A DNA stretch of 45,226 bases from Waddlia sp964635295 (GCA_964635295.1 CAZWOB010000008.1:1-45226), one strand, 5' to 3'; counted from the first letter of the stretch, positions 32,750 to 41,412 are shown. The notes: a model not told the origin generated them from the letters alone. Numbers and translations: made by a program.

Positions 32750-34696
32750 TCAGTTATTCCATTTTTTATAGATTTCTTGCAACTGTCGTGTTTCTTTCAT
32801 CCAGTCTGCTATTTCCGGATCGTGACGGGGGTCTCCATAGGGATAACCTCCTGGATCATCAGGAGTTACACCTAAATAGTCGAGCGTTCGCCTGCCGATC
32901 TCCTTGAACACCGGCGCGGCAGAGATGCTTCCGTGGTGATTGTTTCCGACACCCGGAATAAATCGGCATTCAGGCTCGTCCATGACGACAATCATCACAA
33001 AAACGGGATCATCGACAGGAGCAAACCCAATAAAGCTCCCGACAGTCTGTTTTGTTGAGTAGGCCCCATTGATGATCTTGTTTGCCGTCCCCGTCTTCCC
33101 CGCTTCGGTAAACCCCCAAATATCTGCCCGCCGTCCGCTTCCTCCTGTCTTCGTCACATACTTCATCGATTCGACGGTCCGGTCCACCACCCCCTTGTCC
33201 AGCACTTTGAAAGAGGTCTCTTTTTTCCCGTCAGCGACCAAATGCGGCGTCACCCAGTAACCGCCATTCGCAAGCATTGCGTATGCCCTCAGCATTTGAA
33301 GGCTGTTCGCCTGCAGATTGTGCCCCATGGCCAGGGAAAACGGTGTTGGGGTCGACCACTCCAAAGCGCCATTGGGATGGAGTTTGCCCGGTCTGGGCAC
33401 AACTCCCCAGCTTTCCGATGGCAGTTCAATCCCTGTCGGCCGTCCAAAGCCAAAAGTGTCGGTCAATGCAGACCTGTACCAGTCATTGCCAAGACGATTA
33501 ATGATCCTCTCCACTAAACGCGCCAGATAGATATTGGAGGATTTCTGCATTGCCAGGTTTAAATTCAAATAGTTGTGGGCCCGCGTGTCGTGAATCACTT
33601 TTCGCCTGCCCGGAAAATGTCCGTCCAAAGTCGGCATCTTCTCATCGGGATCAAACAGTGGAGGCTCTCCCCTTCGCCTGAGTTCTTCATTTGCCAACAA
33701 AGCGATGGCGACAGTGATCGGCTTCATGGTGGACGCGGGCTCGTGAGCGTCTGTGATTGCATTGACCTTTGTGTCTTCAATCATCTCCGGGTCATTAAAA
33801 TACTCTGGATACCGTTCAGGATAGAAGAACGGATACTGAGCAAGGGCGAGGATCGCTCCTGTTTTTGGGTCCATCATCACCGCCCATCCTCTTTTTGCGC
33901 GGCACCGCTTCACCCCCTTTTCGACCTCTTCCTCTGCAATCGCCTGTAAAATATGATTGATCGTCAAATAAATATCCTGTCCATTCACCGGCTCTTCGAT
34001 CACCTGGCCTGTCTCAAAACGGTGTTTAGGTGAGCGTTTTAACAGACGCTTGCCTTCATGCCCTTGCAGCTCCTTGTTGAACGACAGCTCCAGCCCGCCT
34101 GTCGGGACTGCCTGTTTGGTCGTCTCGTTCCTCTGGTTCTGCACAGTGTGAAGCACCTGCCCGAGCAGCTTTCCGAACGGGTATGAACGTTTGTAATCGG
34201 CCACAAAATAGATCGCGTTGCTTGCGATCTTGTGCTTCCTGGCAAATGGGGACCACCAGTTTAAAATGTCGTCTTTCTGTTCCTGGTCAAGCCACATGGC
34301 AATCTTGCGGCTTCTGCTGCGGCGGTCAAAATCCCTGCGCTTTTGTCTCCGTTCCTCCCCTTCGATCCCCAGCTTGTCAAGTATCGTATCGGCAATCATC
34401 CCCTTCTGCTCATCCGGGATCGACATGGGATCGATGTACAAGTGATGTTTCTGAATGTCGAAAACAAACTTTTGAGACTCTTCGGGATGCTTTTTCTTAA
34501 TTTTTGTGTTCGACCAAAAAGTTCCCCTTTTAAACGGTTCAGTCACGACAAAAAAATGTTGCCGGCGCGCCGTCTCGCTCCACTTGTCGTGCTCGATGAT
34601 CTGCAACTTGAAAAACTGAAAGATCAAAGCGGCAAACAATAAGTAGATCCCAAGAGAAATCACGACCAGGCGCTGTCTGTCCTTCCGGCCGGTCAT
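32750..34696 (-). CDS. ftsI: Penicillin-binding protein 3 / FtsI-type transpeptidase
   Basis: Class B penicillin-binding protein of 648 residues: one N-terminal membrane anchor (VVISLGIYLLFAALIFQFF, about 11-29), a dimerisation region, then the transpeptidase domain. Active-site motifs are STMK (serine in HEPASTMKPITVA), SSN in KSSNIYLARL and KTGT in EAGKTGTANK. It builds septal peptidoglycan crosslinks. The order murE-pbp3-ftsL-like-rsmH repeats that of Chlamydia (pbp3, CT270), and overlaps or very short gaps on both sides mark one operon. Confidence 0.95.
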   Translation of the reverse strand: MTGRKDRQRLVVISLGIYLLFAALIFQFFKLQIIEHDKWSETARRQHFFVVTEPFKRGTFWSNTKIKKKHPEESQKFVFDIQKHHLYIDPMSIPDEQKGMIADTILDKLGIEGEERRQKRRDFDRRSRSRKIAMWLDQEQKDDILNWWSPFARKHKIASNAIYFVADYKRSYPFGKLLGQVLHTVQNQRNETTKQAVPTGGLELSFNKELQGHEGKRLLKRSPKHRFETGQVIEEPVNGQDIYLTINHILQAIAEEEVEKGVKRCRAKRGWAVMMDPKTGAILALAQYPFFYPERYPEYFNDPEMIEDTKVNAITDAHEPASTMKPITVAIALLANEELRRRGEPPLFDPDEKMPTLDGHFPGRRKVIHDTRAHNYLNLNLAMQKSSNIYLARLVERIINRLGNDWYRSALTDTFGFGRPTGIELPSESWGVVPRPGKLHPNGALEWSTPTPFSLAMGHNLQANSLQMLRAYAMLANGGYWVTPHLVADGKKETSFKVLDKGVVDRTVESMKYVTKTGGSGRRADIWGFTEAGKTGTANKIINGAYSTKQTVGSFIGFAPVDDPVFVMIVVMDEPECRFIPGVGNNHHGSISAAPVFKEIGRRTLDYLGVTPDDPGGYPYGDPRHDPEIADWMKETRQLQEIYKKWNN

Positions 34697-34989
34697 TCCC
34701 CCTCCTCAAGGTCGATTTCGATCACTTCGTCAAGCCTGGGGTATCTCAGGTGCCCGTACTCAGGCTTCCGGGCAAGCTCCATCAAATGGATCGGGCTTTC
34801 GAACCGGTCAATCTCATAGCGGAGGCGTTCATTCTCCCTCAGCAGCGCTTTGACCTCTTTTTCCAATACCGGGATGGCGAGGCGCAAAGAGGTCAAATCG
34901 TTGATCGTATCGATGTTCGAATAAAGAGTGATGGCGGCGACAGCAATACAGATCAGGATCCGAATGAGAAATTTTGTCTGCGCCGTCAT
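34693..34989 (-). CDS. FtsL-like small bitopic division protein
   Basis: Predicted 98 residues with one membrane span (residues 8-26, IRILICIAVAAITLYSNID) followed by a coiled-coil-like heptad stretch (about 34-62, LRLAIPVLEKEVKALLREN) and an acidic end, EIDLEEGE. Sequence similarity to FtsL is low as usual for this family. The identification rests on size, topology and position between rsmH and ftsI, exactly where ftsL lies in most bacteria and where CT271 lies in Chlamydia. It overlaps both neighbours by 4 bases (ATGA). Confidence 0.8.
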   Translation of the reverse strand: MTAQTKFLIRILICIAVAAITLYSNIDTINDLTSLRLAIPVLEKEVKALLRENERLRYEIDRFESPIHLMELARKPEYGHLRYPRLDEVIEIDLEEGE

Positions 34990-35906
34990 CTCTTTTCCAC
35001 CACCCTTAATTTGGAACTTCTTGAGCGCGGATTATGTTCAATTTCCTTTTCGCCTGGAACGATCGGCTTTCGAGTGATCAGATTGACTACCGGCTCCTTT
35101 GAAAGGAACACCCCTCCAATCCCTCTGGAACTCTCTTTATCATCTGCAAGATAACGGAACTGCTGTTTGACAATACGGTCTTCGAGGCTGTGGAAGCTGA
35201 TCACAGCAAGTCTGCCGCCGGGCCTCAAACAATCGATAGCTTGAGGAATCACTGATTCAACCCGCTCGATCTCTTTATTCACTGCTAGACGCAAAGCCTG
35301 GAAGACAAGAGTCGCGGGATGGATTTTTCCTCTTCTCGGCCTTCCCAGAACAGATGTAAGGACCTCCACCAGTTCAAGAGTCCGGTGGAGAGGCCGGGCT
35401 GCAACAACTGCCCGCGCGGCGGCCCTCCACCGCTTCTCTTCCCCGTATCTTTTAAACAACCTCCCCAGTTCGGCCTCCGACCAAGTGTTGAGGATCTCTT
35501 CCGCAGTCAACGGCTCTTCCGGATCCATCCGCATATCCAAAGGTCCGTCCTTCTGCAGGCTGAACCCCCTTTCCGGCCGGTCGAACTGCATCGAAGAGAC
35601 TCCGAGATCAAGCAGGATCCCATCGACTTTTTCCATTCCGTTTTTCACGAGATGCTCTTTCAATTCGGAGAAATTCCCCCTTTGAAACACGGCTTTGCCA
35701 GACCATTCTGCCAGCCTTTCACTGGCGATCTCCAACGCGTCCGGATCCTGATCGACTCCCAGAAACTGCTTAATTTCAGGATGTTGCCCTAAAATTTGGG
35801 CTGAATGCCCTCCGGCGCCGAGGGTGCCGTCGACAAAATACTCAAGGTTTACTGGCGAGAAGCTTTCCACGACTTCATCCAGAAGAACTGATAAATGAGG
35901 TGTCAT
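34986..35906 (-). CDS. rsmH: 16S rRNA (cytosine1402-N4)-methyltransferase
   Basis: SAM-dependent enzyme (MraW/YabC) that methylates N4 of C1402 in 16S rRNA. The 306-residue protein begins HLSVLLDEVVESFSP, the family N terminus, followed by the SAM loop DGTLGAGGHSAQIL. It continues with DQDPDALEIA, DGILLDLGVSSMQFDRPERG, the helical insert and VISFHSLEDRIVKQQFR, and ends KLRVVEKR. First gene of the amiA operon. Upstream, TATAAT on the minus strand (35930-35925) is a possible -10 box 19 bases before the ATG. Confidence 0.97.
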   Translation of the reverse strand: MTPHLSVLLDEVVESFSPVNLEYFVDGTLGAGGHSAQILGQHPEIKQFLGVDQDPDALEIASERLAEWSGKAVFQRGNFSELKEHLVKNGMEKVDGILLDLGVSSMQFDRPERGFSLQKDGPLDMRMDPEEPLTAEEILNTWSEAELGRLFKRYGEEKRWRAAARAVVAARPLHRTLELVEVLTSVLGRPRRGKIHPATLVFQALRLAVNKEIERVESVIPQAIDCLRPGGRLAVISFHSLEDRIVKQQFRYLADDKESSRGIGGVFLSKEPVVNLITRKPIVPGEKEIEHNPRSRSSKLRVVEKR

Positions 35907-35997
35907 AAGACCTTTATTTACAAAATTATAATATAAATGTTAATATATTATTAGGTGAATGTATTATTTACTACCTTTGATTTGGAGGAAATTGGAT
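35907..35997. promoter_or_regulatory. AT-rich divergent promoter region
   Basis: Only 91 bases separate rsmH from the divergent small gene. Minus strand: TATAAT at 35930-35925 with a weak TAATAA 17 bases upstream. Plus strand: TATTAT at 35962-35967 with a weak TTAATA 16 bases upstream. The -10 boxes are good, the -35 boxes poor. Confidence 0.4.
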
Positions 35998-36447
35998 ATG
36001 GCAACGATCGACCAGTTAGATATCAGCATCTACAACCTCTATGCCATCCGCACACGGATGATGGAGCAGATCAACCAAGACCTGCGTTTAGGTGAGGCGG
36101 GAACCATTCCGCCCCAGACCCAGTTGATCGACACAATGCCGAAAATGACCGAGCTGGACATCCTTTTAGGGGTCGCCCCGGTTGTTACCCCCTGGGCATA
36201 TTTCTATCCTCCCAAACGTTTCCGATTTATCCGACGTTCTCCGTTTGCTTTTTTCCGTATAGTTCCCAGCCTTGGATCTTTGGAGGAACATACTGAACAT
36301 GAAGAAAAAGCGATGTCTGTCAACACGAATTCCCCTGAAGAAGAGCAGGAAAAAGGGGCAATTCTGTCCCTGCTTGATCAAATTGACAAGATAAATAATT
36401 GGATGAGCTTTATAGTGGGGCGTGTAGGACAATTCTTACAAGGTTAA
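35998..36447 (+). CDS. Conserved chlamydial hypothetical protein (CT273-like position)
   Basis: Predicted 149 residues. The ATG at 35998 is chosen over an upstream frame start at 35959 because GGAGG lies 9 bases before it. The N-terminal half is helical and polar (ATIDQLDISIYNLYAIRTR). The middle is Pro- and aromatic-rich (TPWAYFYPPKRFRFIRRSP), the C-terminal half acidic, ending in an amphipathic helix (LDQIDKINNWMSFIVGRVG). No known domain or signal peptide. The identification as the CT273 counterpart rests on position next to rsmH and upstream of the TPR gene, remembered from Chlamydia. Function unknown. Confidence 0.75.
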   Translation: MATIDQLDISIYNLYAIRTRMMEQINQDLRLGEAGTIPPQTQLIDTMPKMTELDILLGVAPVVTPWAYFYPPKRFRFIRRSPFAFFRIVPSLGSLEEHTEHEEKAMSVNTNSPEEEQEKGAILSLLDQIDKINNWMSFIVGRVGQFLQG

Positions 36448-36453
36448 CCCTCT

Positions 36454-36849
36454 ATGAGTCGTATTAACTGGCTTGAAGAACTCGGCTGGAATCAAGATCA
36501 CGTTGAAGACCTGCGAATGGCAGGGTACGCATACATCCGTCAAGGAAAGTATGATATCGCATTGCCATTTTTCGAAGCGTTGACCGTTCTGGATCCGACA
36601 AGCTCCTATGACCTGCAACAATTGGGAGCGTTGCACCTTCAAATGGGAAATCCGGCCGAAGCGCTAAAATATCTTGACCGCGCGCTCAAACTTGAAGCGG
36701 ATCATGCTCCAACGCTTTTAAATTTGACAAAAGCCCTTCTCATGCTCAACAGAAAGGATGAGGCATTAAAACTTGCCAAAATCCTGAAAAAAGAGCCTGA
36801 TCCCACCATTTCCAACATGGCCAAAGCCTTATTACTCGCGTACGAATAA
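36454..36849 (+). CDS. Small TPR protein (CT274-like position)
   Basis: Predicted 131 residues made almost entirely of tetratricopeptide repeats: about three units (residues 21-54, 55-88, 89-122), with consensus features such as AYIRQGKYDIALPFFEALTVLDP and ALHLQMGNPAEALKYLDRALKLE. The size and repeat pattern resemble SycD/LcrH-type secretion chaperones, but position (second after rsmH, 6 bases after the preceding gene) matches chlamydial CT274. Probably a cytosolic protein-protein adaptor; partners unknown. Confidence 0.8.
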   Translation: MSRINWLEELGWNQDHVEDLRMAGYAYIRQGKYDIALPFFEALTVLDPTSSYDLQQLGALHLQMGNPAEALKYLDRALKLEADHAPTLLNLTKALLMLNRKDEALKLAKILKKEPDPTISNMAKALLLAYE

Positions 36850-36882
36850 GAGGGTGTCTTCAAATTACTGAAAACACCCTCT
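36849..36882 (+). terminator. Hairpin after the TPR gene
   Basis: Arms AGAGGGTGT (36849-36857) and ACACCCTCT (36874-36882) pair perfectly around a 16-base loop, beginning at the last base of the stop codon. No T run follows, so efficiency is uncertain. Confidence 0.5.
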
Positions 36883-36906
36883 AAACCCTAGATATTAATA
36901 CATAAT

Positions 36907-36948
36907 TTACCTATAATAATTGAATTTAATCTAAATAATTATAGGTAA
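36907..36948. promoter_or_regulatory. Inverted repeat containing a -10 box before the small membrane protein gene
   Basis: TTACCTATAAT (36907-36917) is repeated inverted as ATTATAGGTAA (36938-36948). The left arm contains TATAAT and the right arm ends 4 bases before the ATG, including its only Shine-Dalgarno-like AGG. It could be an operator or, if transcription starts upstream, an mRNA hairpin hiding the ribosome site. Confidence 0.5.
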
Positions 36949-36952
36949 TATT

Positions 36953-37462
36953 ATGACCCTACAAACAATTGCTCATTACACATTTCCTGCCAGCATCCGT
37001 GACATTGGAACAGGCATCTACCATCTTGCAAAAAAAGATGCGACAGAAGAACAGTGCCAAAAAATGGTGACCGGCGCGATCAGAGTAGCCACTGCCGTCT
37101 TGACAGCTCTGACAGCCATTGCGGCAATCGCACTGCTACCAGCTCCTTTAGGAGAGCTCACCGCACTTGTGGTTCTTATTCCAATGCGCTTTTTAGATCT
37201 GGAGACCGGAACTCTTTTATTGGGAACGATAGGTATCGCATCAGGGCTCGCCAGCTGCGCGTCTGGAATTGTTCATCTTGCCAGAGGGCTTTTTGCTGAA
37301 GGTGCATGGAATCTGTTCGCAGGGACCTTGTTCACAGGAGCTTCATGGTTTGTAACAAGGATTCCGAAGGATATCAGTTTCGGATTCCGTGGGTTATTCG
37401 CCGATAAAATTGATGGACTCGGCGATGACTGGGGATCTAAACTTTACGAGAAGACCCTCTAG
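36953..37462 (+). CDS. Hypothetical membrane protein, possible inclusion-membrane type
   Basis: Predicted 169 residues, no family recognised. Hydrophobic segments lie near 42-63 and 66-81 (separated by LPAPLGEL) and 89-112, with a further weakly hydrophobic stretch at 118-135. The first two form a bilobed hydrophobic region of the kind used to predict chlamydial Inc proteins; this is suggestive only. The C terminus is polar (GLGDDWGSKLYEKTL). There is no signal peptide. The gene follows an inverted repeat with a -10-like box, is preceded by a hairpin and overlaps the convergent aminotransferase gene by 26 bases, so it is probably a separate transcription unit. Confidence 0.65.
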   Translation: MTLQTIAHYTFPASIRDIGTGIYHLAKKDATEEQCQKMVTGAIRVATAVLTALTAIAAIALLPAPLGELTALVVLIPMRFLDLETGTLLLGTIGIASGLASCASGIVHLARGLFAEGAWNLFAGTLFTGASWFVTRIPKDISFGFRGLFADKIDGLGDDWGSKLYEKTL

Positions 37463-38618
37463 CCAGACATTCTTTTACTTCCGAAGAGACGCGATCGACA
37501 TCCGTCTCTTCCATCTCAGGGAAAAGGGGAAGCGATAAAGTCTGTGCGTAATACGCTTCCATATTTGGAAAATAGGCGCTGACATCCCCCTTCTCTTTTT
37601 TGAAAAACGGATGGCGATAAACGGGGATATAATGCACCTGCGTCCCTATCCCCTTTTCACTTAATTGCTCCATCATCTCTTCACGCGATTTCCCGATCGC
37701 CTCAAAATCGATTTGGACCACCATCAAATGAAAACAAGTGTCCGCGTCAAACTCTTCCGTAAAAAGGGATACATGGGGAAGCCCGTCCAGCCGCTCCCGA
37801 TAACGCTTGACCAACATCCTCCTTTTCTCCGCGAACGTATCAAGCCGGCCGAGCTGACTCAATCCGAGTGCAGCCTGAAAATCTGTCAGATGAAAATTAC
37901 CTGTCAGCTCCCTCACTTCATAATACCAGGGATGCGGGTGGTCATTCGGCTTGACAATCCCGTTGTTGCGATACTGCCTGAGCTTTTCATAGTATTCGGA
38001 TTGGTTGGTCGTCACGATCCCCCCTTCTCCTGCGGTAATCGTTTTGACAGGATGAAAACTGAACACTGTCATCGCACTGAACTCGCAGCACCCGACTTTA
38101 TTCCCATTGGGATAAGACGATCCCAGGGCATGGGCAGCGTCTTCGATGACCAATGAATCGGGATGGACAAATGCCGTACTCATGGCTTCCATATCCACGG
38201 CGATCCCGCTAAAATGGACAGGGATGACCACTTGCTGCCCTCTGGAAAAAGGAACTTCGAGCGAGAACTTCAACTGCTCTAAATTTAAATTCCCGGTGTC
38301 CCGATCGATATCGACAAAAACCGGGGTTGCCCCTCTTTGAATTGCCGGACCGATTGTCGCCACAAAAGTATTGGGCGTAGTGATCACCCGATCATAGGTG
38401 CCGATGCCAGCGGCGTGGGCGGCAGCGTGCAGGGCGCTTGTCCCTGAAGAAAACGCGACTGCGTACCGGGCTCCGCAATACTCAGCGACCGCTTCCTCAA
38501 ATTCCTCTACTTTAGGGCCTCTCGTAATCCAGTCCCCTCGCAGAGCATCGGCAACGGCTTGGATATCTTGTTCGTTGATCGACTGTTTGCCGTATGGAAG
38601 AAATTTTTCATTATTCAT
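37437..38618 (-). CDS. PseC-like PLP-dependent sugar aminotransferase
   Basis: Predicted 393-residue DegT/DnrJ/EryC1 aminotransferase. The N-terminal FLPYGKQSINEQDIQAVAD, GDWITRGPKVEEFE, SSGTSALHAAAHAAGIG and TPNTFVATIGPAIQRGATP closely follow PseC, the UDP-4-keto-sugar aminotransferase of pseudaminic acid synthesis. The PLP-binding Lys is in FSFHPVKTITAGEGG, and VIEDAAHALGSSY holds the cofactor Asp. The ATG at 38618 is used; the frame is open to a TTG at 38657 but without support. No other pse genes are adjacent, so the sugar made is uncertain and a related nucleotide-sugar is possible. It is divergent from the TPR/MBL gene 86 bases away. Confidence 0.85.
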   Translation of the reverse strand: MNNEKFLPYGKQSINEQDIQAVADALRGDWITRGPKVEEFEEAVAEYCGARYAVAFSSGTSALHAAAHAAGIGTYDRVITTPNTFVATIGPAIQRGATPVFVDIDRDTGNLNLEQLKFSLEVPFSRGQQVVIPVHFSGIAVDMEAMSTAFVHPDSLVIEDAAHALGSSYPNGNKVGCCEFSAMTVFSFHPVKTITAGEGGIVTTNQSEYYEKLRQYRNNGIVKPNDHPHPWYYEVRELTGNFHLTDFQAALGLSQLGRLDTFAEKRRMLVKRYRERLDGLPHVSLFTEEFDADTCFHLMVVQIDFEAIGKSREEMMEQLSEKGIGTQVHYIPVYRHPFFKKEKGDVSAYFPNMEAYYAQTLSLPLFPEMEETDVDRVSSEVKECLARGSSRKV

Positions 38619-38704
38619 AGAGCTCACATGATGATAGGAATTCCCACTTGAAGTCAATGAAGATTTTCCGTAAATTCAGCACAAACATGTATTCGGGGGT
38701 ACCC

Positions 38705-40336
38705 ATGACAACGGTTTTCGAACCTAAAGCAATCGAAGCATATCAGGCACAGATCCAAGAGCTTACAGCAAAAAATGACACTAAGGAAATTCTAAGGCTT
38801 ATCGAAGAGAACCAGTCGAAACATAGCAGCAACCCAGAAATGGAAGCTTTTTTTAAAGGCGAACACGCTTTCTATTCGAAAAATTACGAAAAGGCCCTTG
38901 TCCACTATATGCAGGCCAGACAGGTTGAGGAGTTCGAATTCTACTGCTACCGAGCGACCGCTTTTGTCTCATATGGGAGGAAAAATTTAGAAAAGGCCGC
39001 CAGTTTTCTCGACAAGGCCCTTTCGATTAAGCCGGAAGACGTCCCTACTCTCAACCTGAAACATGAGATGCTGGTCAATCAGGAAGAGTATGACCAGGCA
39101 AGTGTTGTCAAATCCCAGCTGGAATCCCACGATGTGGAAGAAGAGCCTGTCGAACAGGCGCCGGCGCAATCGGCTGAGCGACGGGAGGAGCCCGAGCCTT
39201 CCAGCGAATTCATCGCTTCCAAGCTCGGTGTCGATGTCGAAGCGGAGCAAGAGCTTGAAAAAAGGATCCAATCGCACCGGGAAAAAACCCAGGCATCGAT
39301 CCGAAAATATCTGGAACAGGCCCCAAGGGCTTTAGCTGCAAAAGAAGACTTCCTTCACGTCCTGAACGGTTGGGACCGGCCCGGCCCGAACGAAGTGATC
39401 CCAAATCTGCAAGCCAAATGCGGCGGTTTTTTTCTCCGCTGGAACGGCCACGGCATTGTCATCAATCCCGGAACCTCGTTCCTGGACCGTTTTCACGAAG
39501 CCGGCCTCCATCTGCAAATGATCGACTCGGTGATCGTGACCGAACCGCATCTCGATTCCTATGCAGACATCCAAAAGATCTATGACCTGAATTACGAGCT
39601 CAACAAAGTTGGGACCGACCTGCACATCATTCGCTACTACCTCAACCACAATGCCCATCAGCTTCTCTCGCACACCCTCAAACCGAATTTCAAGCAAGAA
39701 AGAAACACCGTGCACAGCCTGGAGCTGTTCCTGGACTCGCCCGACATCGAAAAAGAAACTCTGACTGACGATGTGACGCTCAGTTATTTTTCCACAGGGA
39801 CCCGCAGTACGCTCTCCGGCAATGAAAAAGCCCACTCCCTGGCGGTCTGGCTGGAGCTGACGAAAGGATCGGAAGTGAAAAGGATCGGCTACGTCTCCGG
39901 CGCCGGCTGGTCTCATACTCTTGGCAGCCACTTTGGAAAGATCGATCTGATGATCTCAGGCTTTGGTTCCACAGAGCCCAATGATTACGGCAAACTGAAC
40001 TACAAAGAAAACGAGCTTGGGTATTTTGGCACCTATTCCTTATTGGAAGAAGTAAAGCCTGCGCTGCATCTTGTCGCCGGCTTTGATGGAAAACAGGGCG
40101 ACCTCAGACTGGAGCTGATGAAAAAGCTGCGCAAGGAATACCGCAAGAACCACCCCACAGCGCCTCATACGCCTGTCATCCTCCCTGCGGACAAAGGGAT
40201 GAAGGTGGAACTGAACCAAATGAAGGTCTTCTCATCGATTACAAATGAGATGCTTGACCCGAAACAGGTTCTGATTTGCAAAACCCACGACACATTTGGC
40301 GTCCTGAGTTACGCCTCTCAAGATAGTATTTTATGA
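38705..40336 (+). CDS. TPR plus degenerate metallo-beta-lactamase-fold protein
   Basis: Predicted 543 residues. Residues 15-140 are helical repeats of TPR type (GEHAFYSKNYEKALVHYMQA; RKNLEKAASFLDKALSIKP). An acidic linker (145-190) follows, then a metallo-beta-lactamase-like fold from about 215, opening with CGGFFLRWNGHGIVINPG. The usual HxHxDH metal motif reads TEPHLDSYAD (279-288): first His is Glu, third is Ser, so zinc binding is probably lost or altered. Later strands such as LMISGFGSTEPNDYGK and LHLVAGFDGKQGD lack the usual His ligands as well. It is probably a non-hydrolytic adaptor or sensor. The start is ATG 38705 after GGGGG; the frame opens at 38648. The TGA overlaps the carA ATG (ATGA). 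Confidence 0.7.
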   Translation: MTTVFEPKAIEAYQAQIQELTAKNDTKEILRLIEENQSKHSSNPEMEAFFKGEHAFYSKNYEKALVHYMQARQVEEFEFYCYRATAFVSYGRKNLEKAASFLDKALSIKPEDVPTLNLKHEMLVNQEEYDQASVVKSQLESHDVEEEPVEQAPAQSAERREEPEPSSEFIASKLGVDVEAEQELEKRIQSHREKTQASIRKYLEQAPRALAAKEDFLHVLNGWDRPGPNEVIPNLQAKCGGFFLRWNGHGIVINPGTSFLDRFHEAGLHLQMIDSVIVTEPHLDSYADIQKIYDLNYELNKVGTDLHIIRYYLNHNAHQLLSHTLKPNFKQERNTVHSLELFLDSPDIEKETLTDDVTLSYFSTGTRSTLSGNEKAHSLAVWLELTKGSEVKRIGYVSGAGWSHTLGSHFGKIDLMISGFGSTEPNDYGKLNYKENELGYFGTYSLLEEVKPALHLVAGFDGKQGDLRLELMKKLRKEYRKNHPTAPHTPVILPADKGMKVELNQMKVFSSITNEMLDPKQVLICKTHDTFGVLSYASQDSIL

Positions 40337-41412
40337 CCAAAGGGATTGAAACCAGGCCCGCAGAGCTCAAATTGAAAAACGGAGAATCTTTCCCAGGTTT
40401 CATCCCATCCTGGCAACTGAAGCCCATCATGGGCGAAGTGGTCTTTACAACTGGCATGACCGGCTATCCTGAGTCTCTGACCGACCCCTCCTACACCGGT
40501 CAGATCCTCACTTTCACCTATCCCCTGATCGGCAACTATGGAATCCCCCTCTCTGATAAATGGGAATCGAAAAAAATTCACGCCCGTGGAGTTGTCATCT
40601 CGCAGACGCCGAACAACTGGAGCCATTACGAAGGGGTCCACTCACTGATCGAATGGCTGCAGACGCAAGGCGTCGGCTGCCTCCTTGGCGCTGATACGCG
40701 CGCATTGACCAAGCAGCTGCGTTCCCACGGTTCCATGCCAGGCGTGATCACAACTGAAACGACATGCGACTTCCCTCTGGAAGACCCCAACGGAAAGCAT
40801 CTCGTCTCTCAAGCAGCCACTCCTGAAGTGAGGGAGTACAATACAGGTGATAAAACGATCATCGCGATCGATTGCGGGATGAAGGAGAACATCTTGCGCG
40901 AGCTCGCAAAACTCCCCTATACCATCAAGCGGGTCCCTTTCAACTACGACTTTACAAAAGACTCTTACGATGGGATATTCATTTCGAACGGGCCGGGAGA
41001 CCCTTCCCAATGCCCTGAAGTGATCCCGCGGATACAAAAGGCGATGGAAAGCAACAAGCCGATCTTTGGCATCTGCCTGGGTGCGCAGTTAATGGCGATC
41101 GCCGCCGGAGCATCCACGTATAAACTGCCGTTCGGGCACAGAGGGCACAACCAACCCTGCATGGACCTGAAAAACAGCAAGTGCTACATCACCAGTCAGA
41201 ACCATGGATATGCCGTCGATGAACGCACCCTCCCCGATGACTGGGAAGTGACCTTTAGAAACCTGAACGACCAATCCGTCGAAGGGATCGCGCACAAGAG
41301 CAAGCCGTTCTTCTCCGTTCAATTCCATCCGGAGGCCACTCCGGGCCCGACGGACACTGTTTGGCTCTTCCAATCTTTTCATCAAATGGTCGAAGGAAAA
41401 CAGCATGCGTAA
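40333..41412 (+). CDS. carA: Carbamoyl-phosphate synthase, glutaminase (small) subunit
   Basis: Releases ammonia from glutamine for CarB in pyrimidine (and arginine) synthesis. It has 359 residues. The N-terminal domain has the conserved GEVVFTTGMTGYPESLTDPS and YPLIGNYGIP. The class I amidotransferase domain has the nucleophile Cys248 in GICLGAQLMA, with His332 and Glu334 in VQFHPEATPGP, so the triad is complete. The sequence reads closer to the glutaminase part of eukaryotic CAD and to Bacteroidetes CarA than to E. coli CarA, judged by eye. It is coupled to the upstream TPR/MBL gene (4-base overlap) and to carB (8-base overlap). Confidence 0.96.
   Translation: MTKGIETRPAELKLKNGESFPGFIPSWQLKPIMGEVVFTTGMTGYPESLTDPSYTGQILTFTYPLIGNYGIPLSDKWESKKIHARGVVISQTPNNWSHYEGVHSLIEWLQTQGVGCLLGADTRALTKQLRSHGSMPGVITTETTCDFPLEDPNGKHLVSQAATPEVREYNTGDKTIIAIDCGMKENILRELAKLPYTIKRVPFNYDFTKDSYDGIFISNGPGDPSQCPEVIPRIQKAMESNKPIFGICLGAQLMAIAAGASTYKLPFGHRGHNQPCMDLKNSKCYITSQNHGYAVDERTLPDDWEVTFRNLNDQSVEGIAHKSKPFFSVQFHPEATPGPTDTVWLFQSFHQMVEGKQHA

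Noticed and set aside
39332..39931. 199-codon minus-strand ORF inside the TPR/MBL gene
   Set aside because: Antisense shadow; the plus-strand product has recognisable TPR and beta-lactamase-fold sequence and is coupled to carA.
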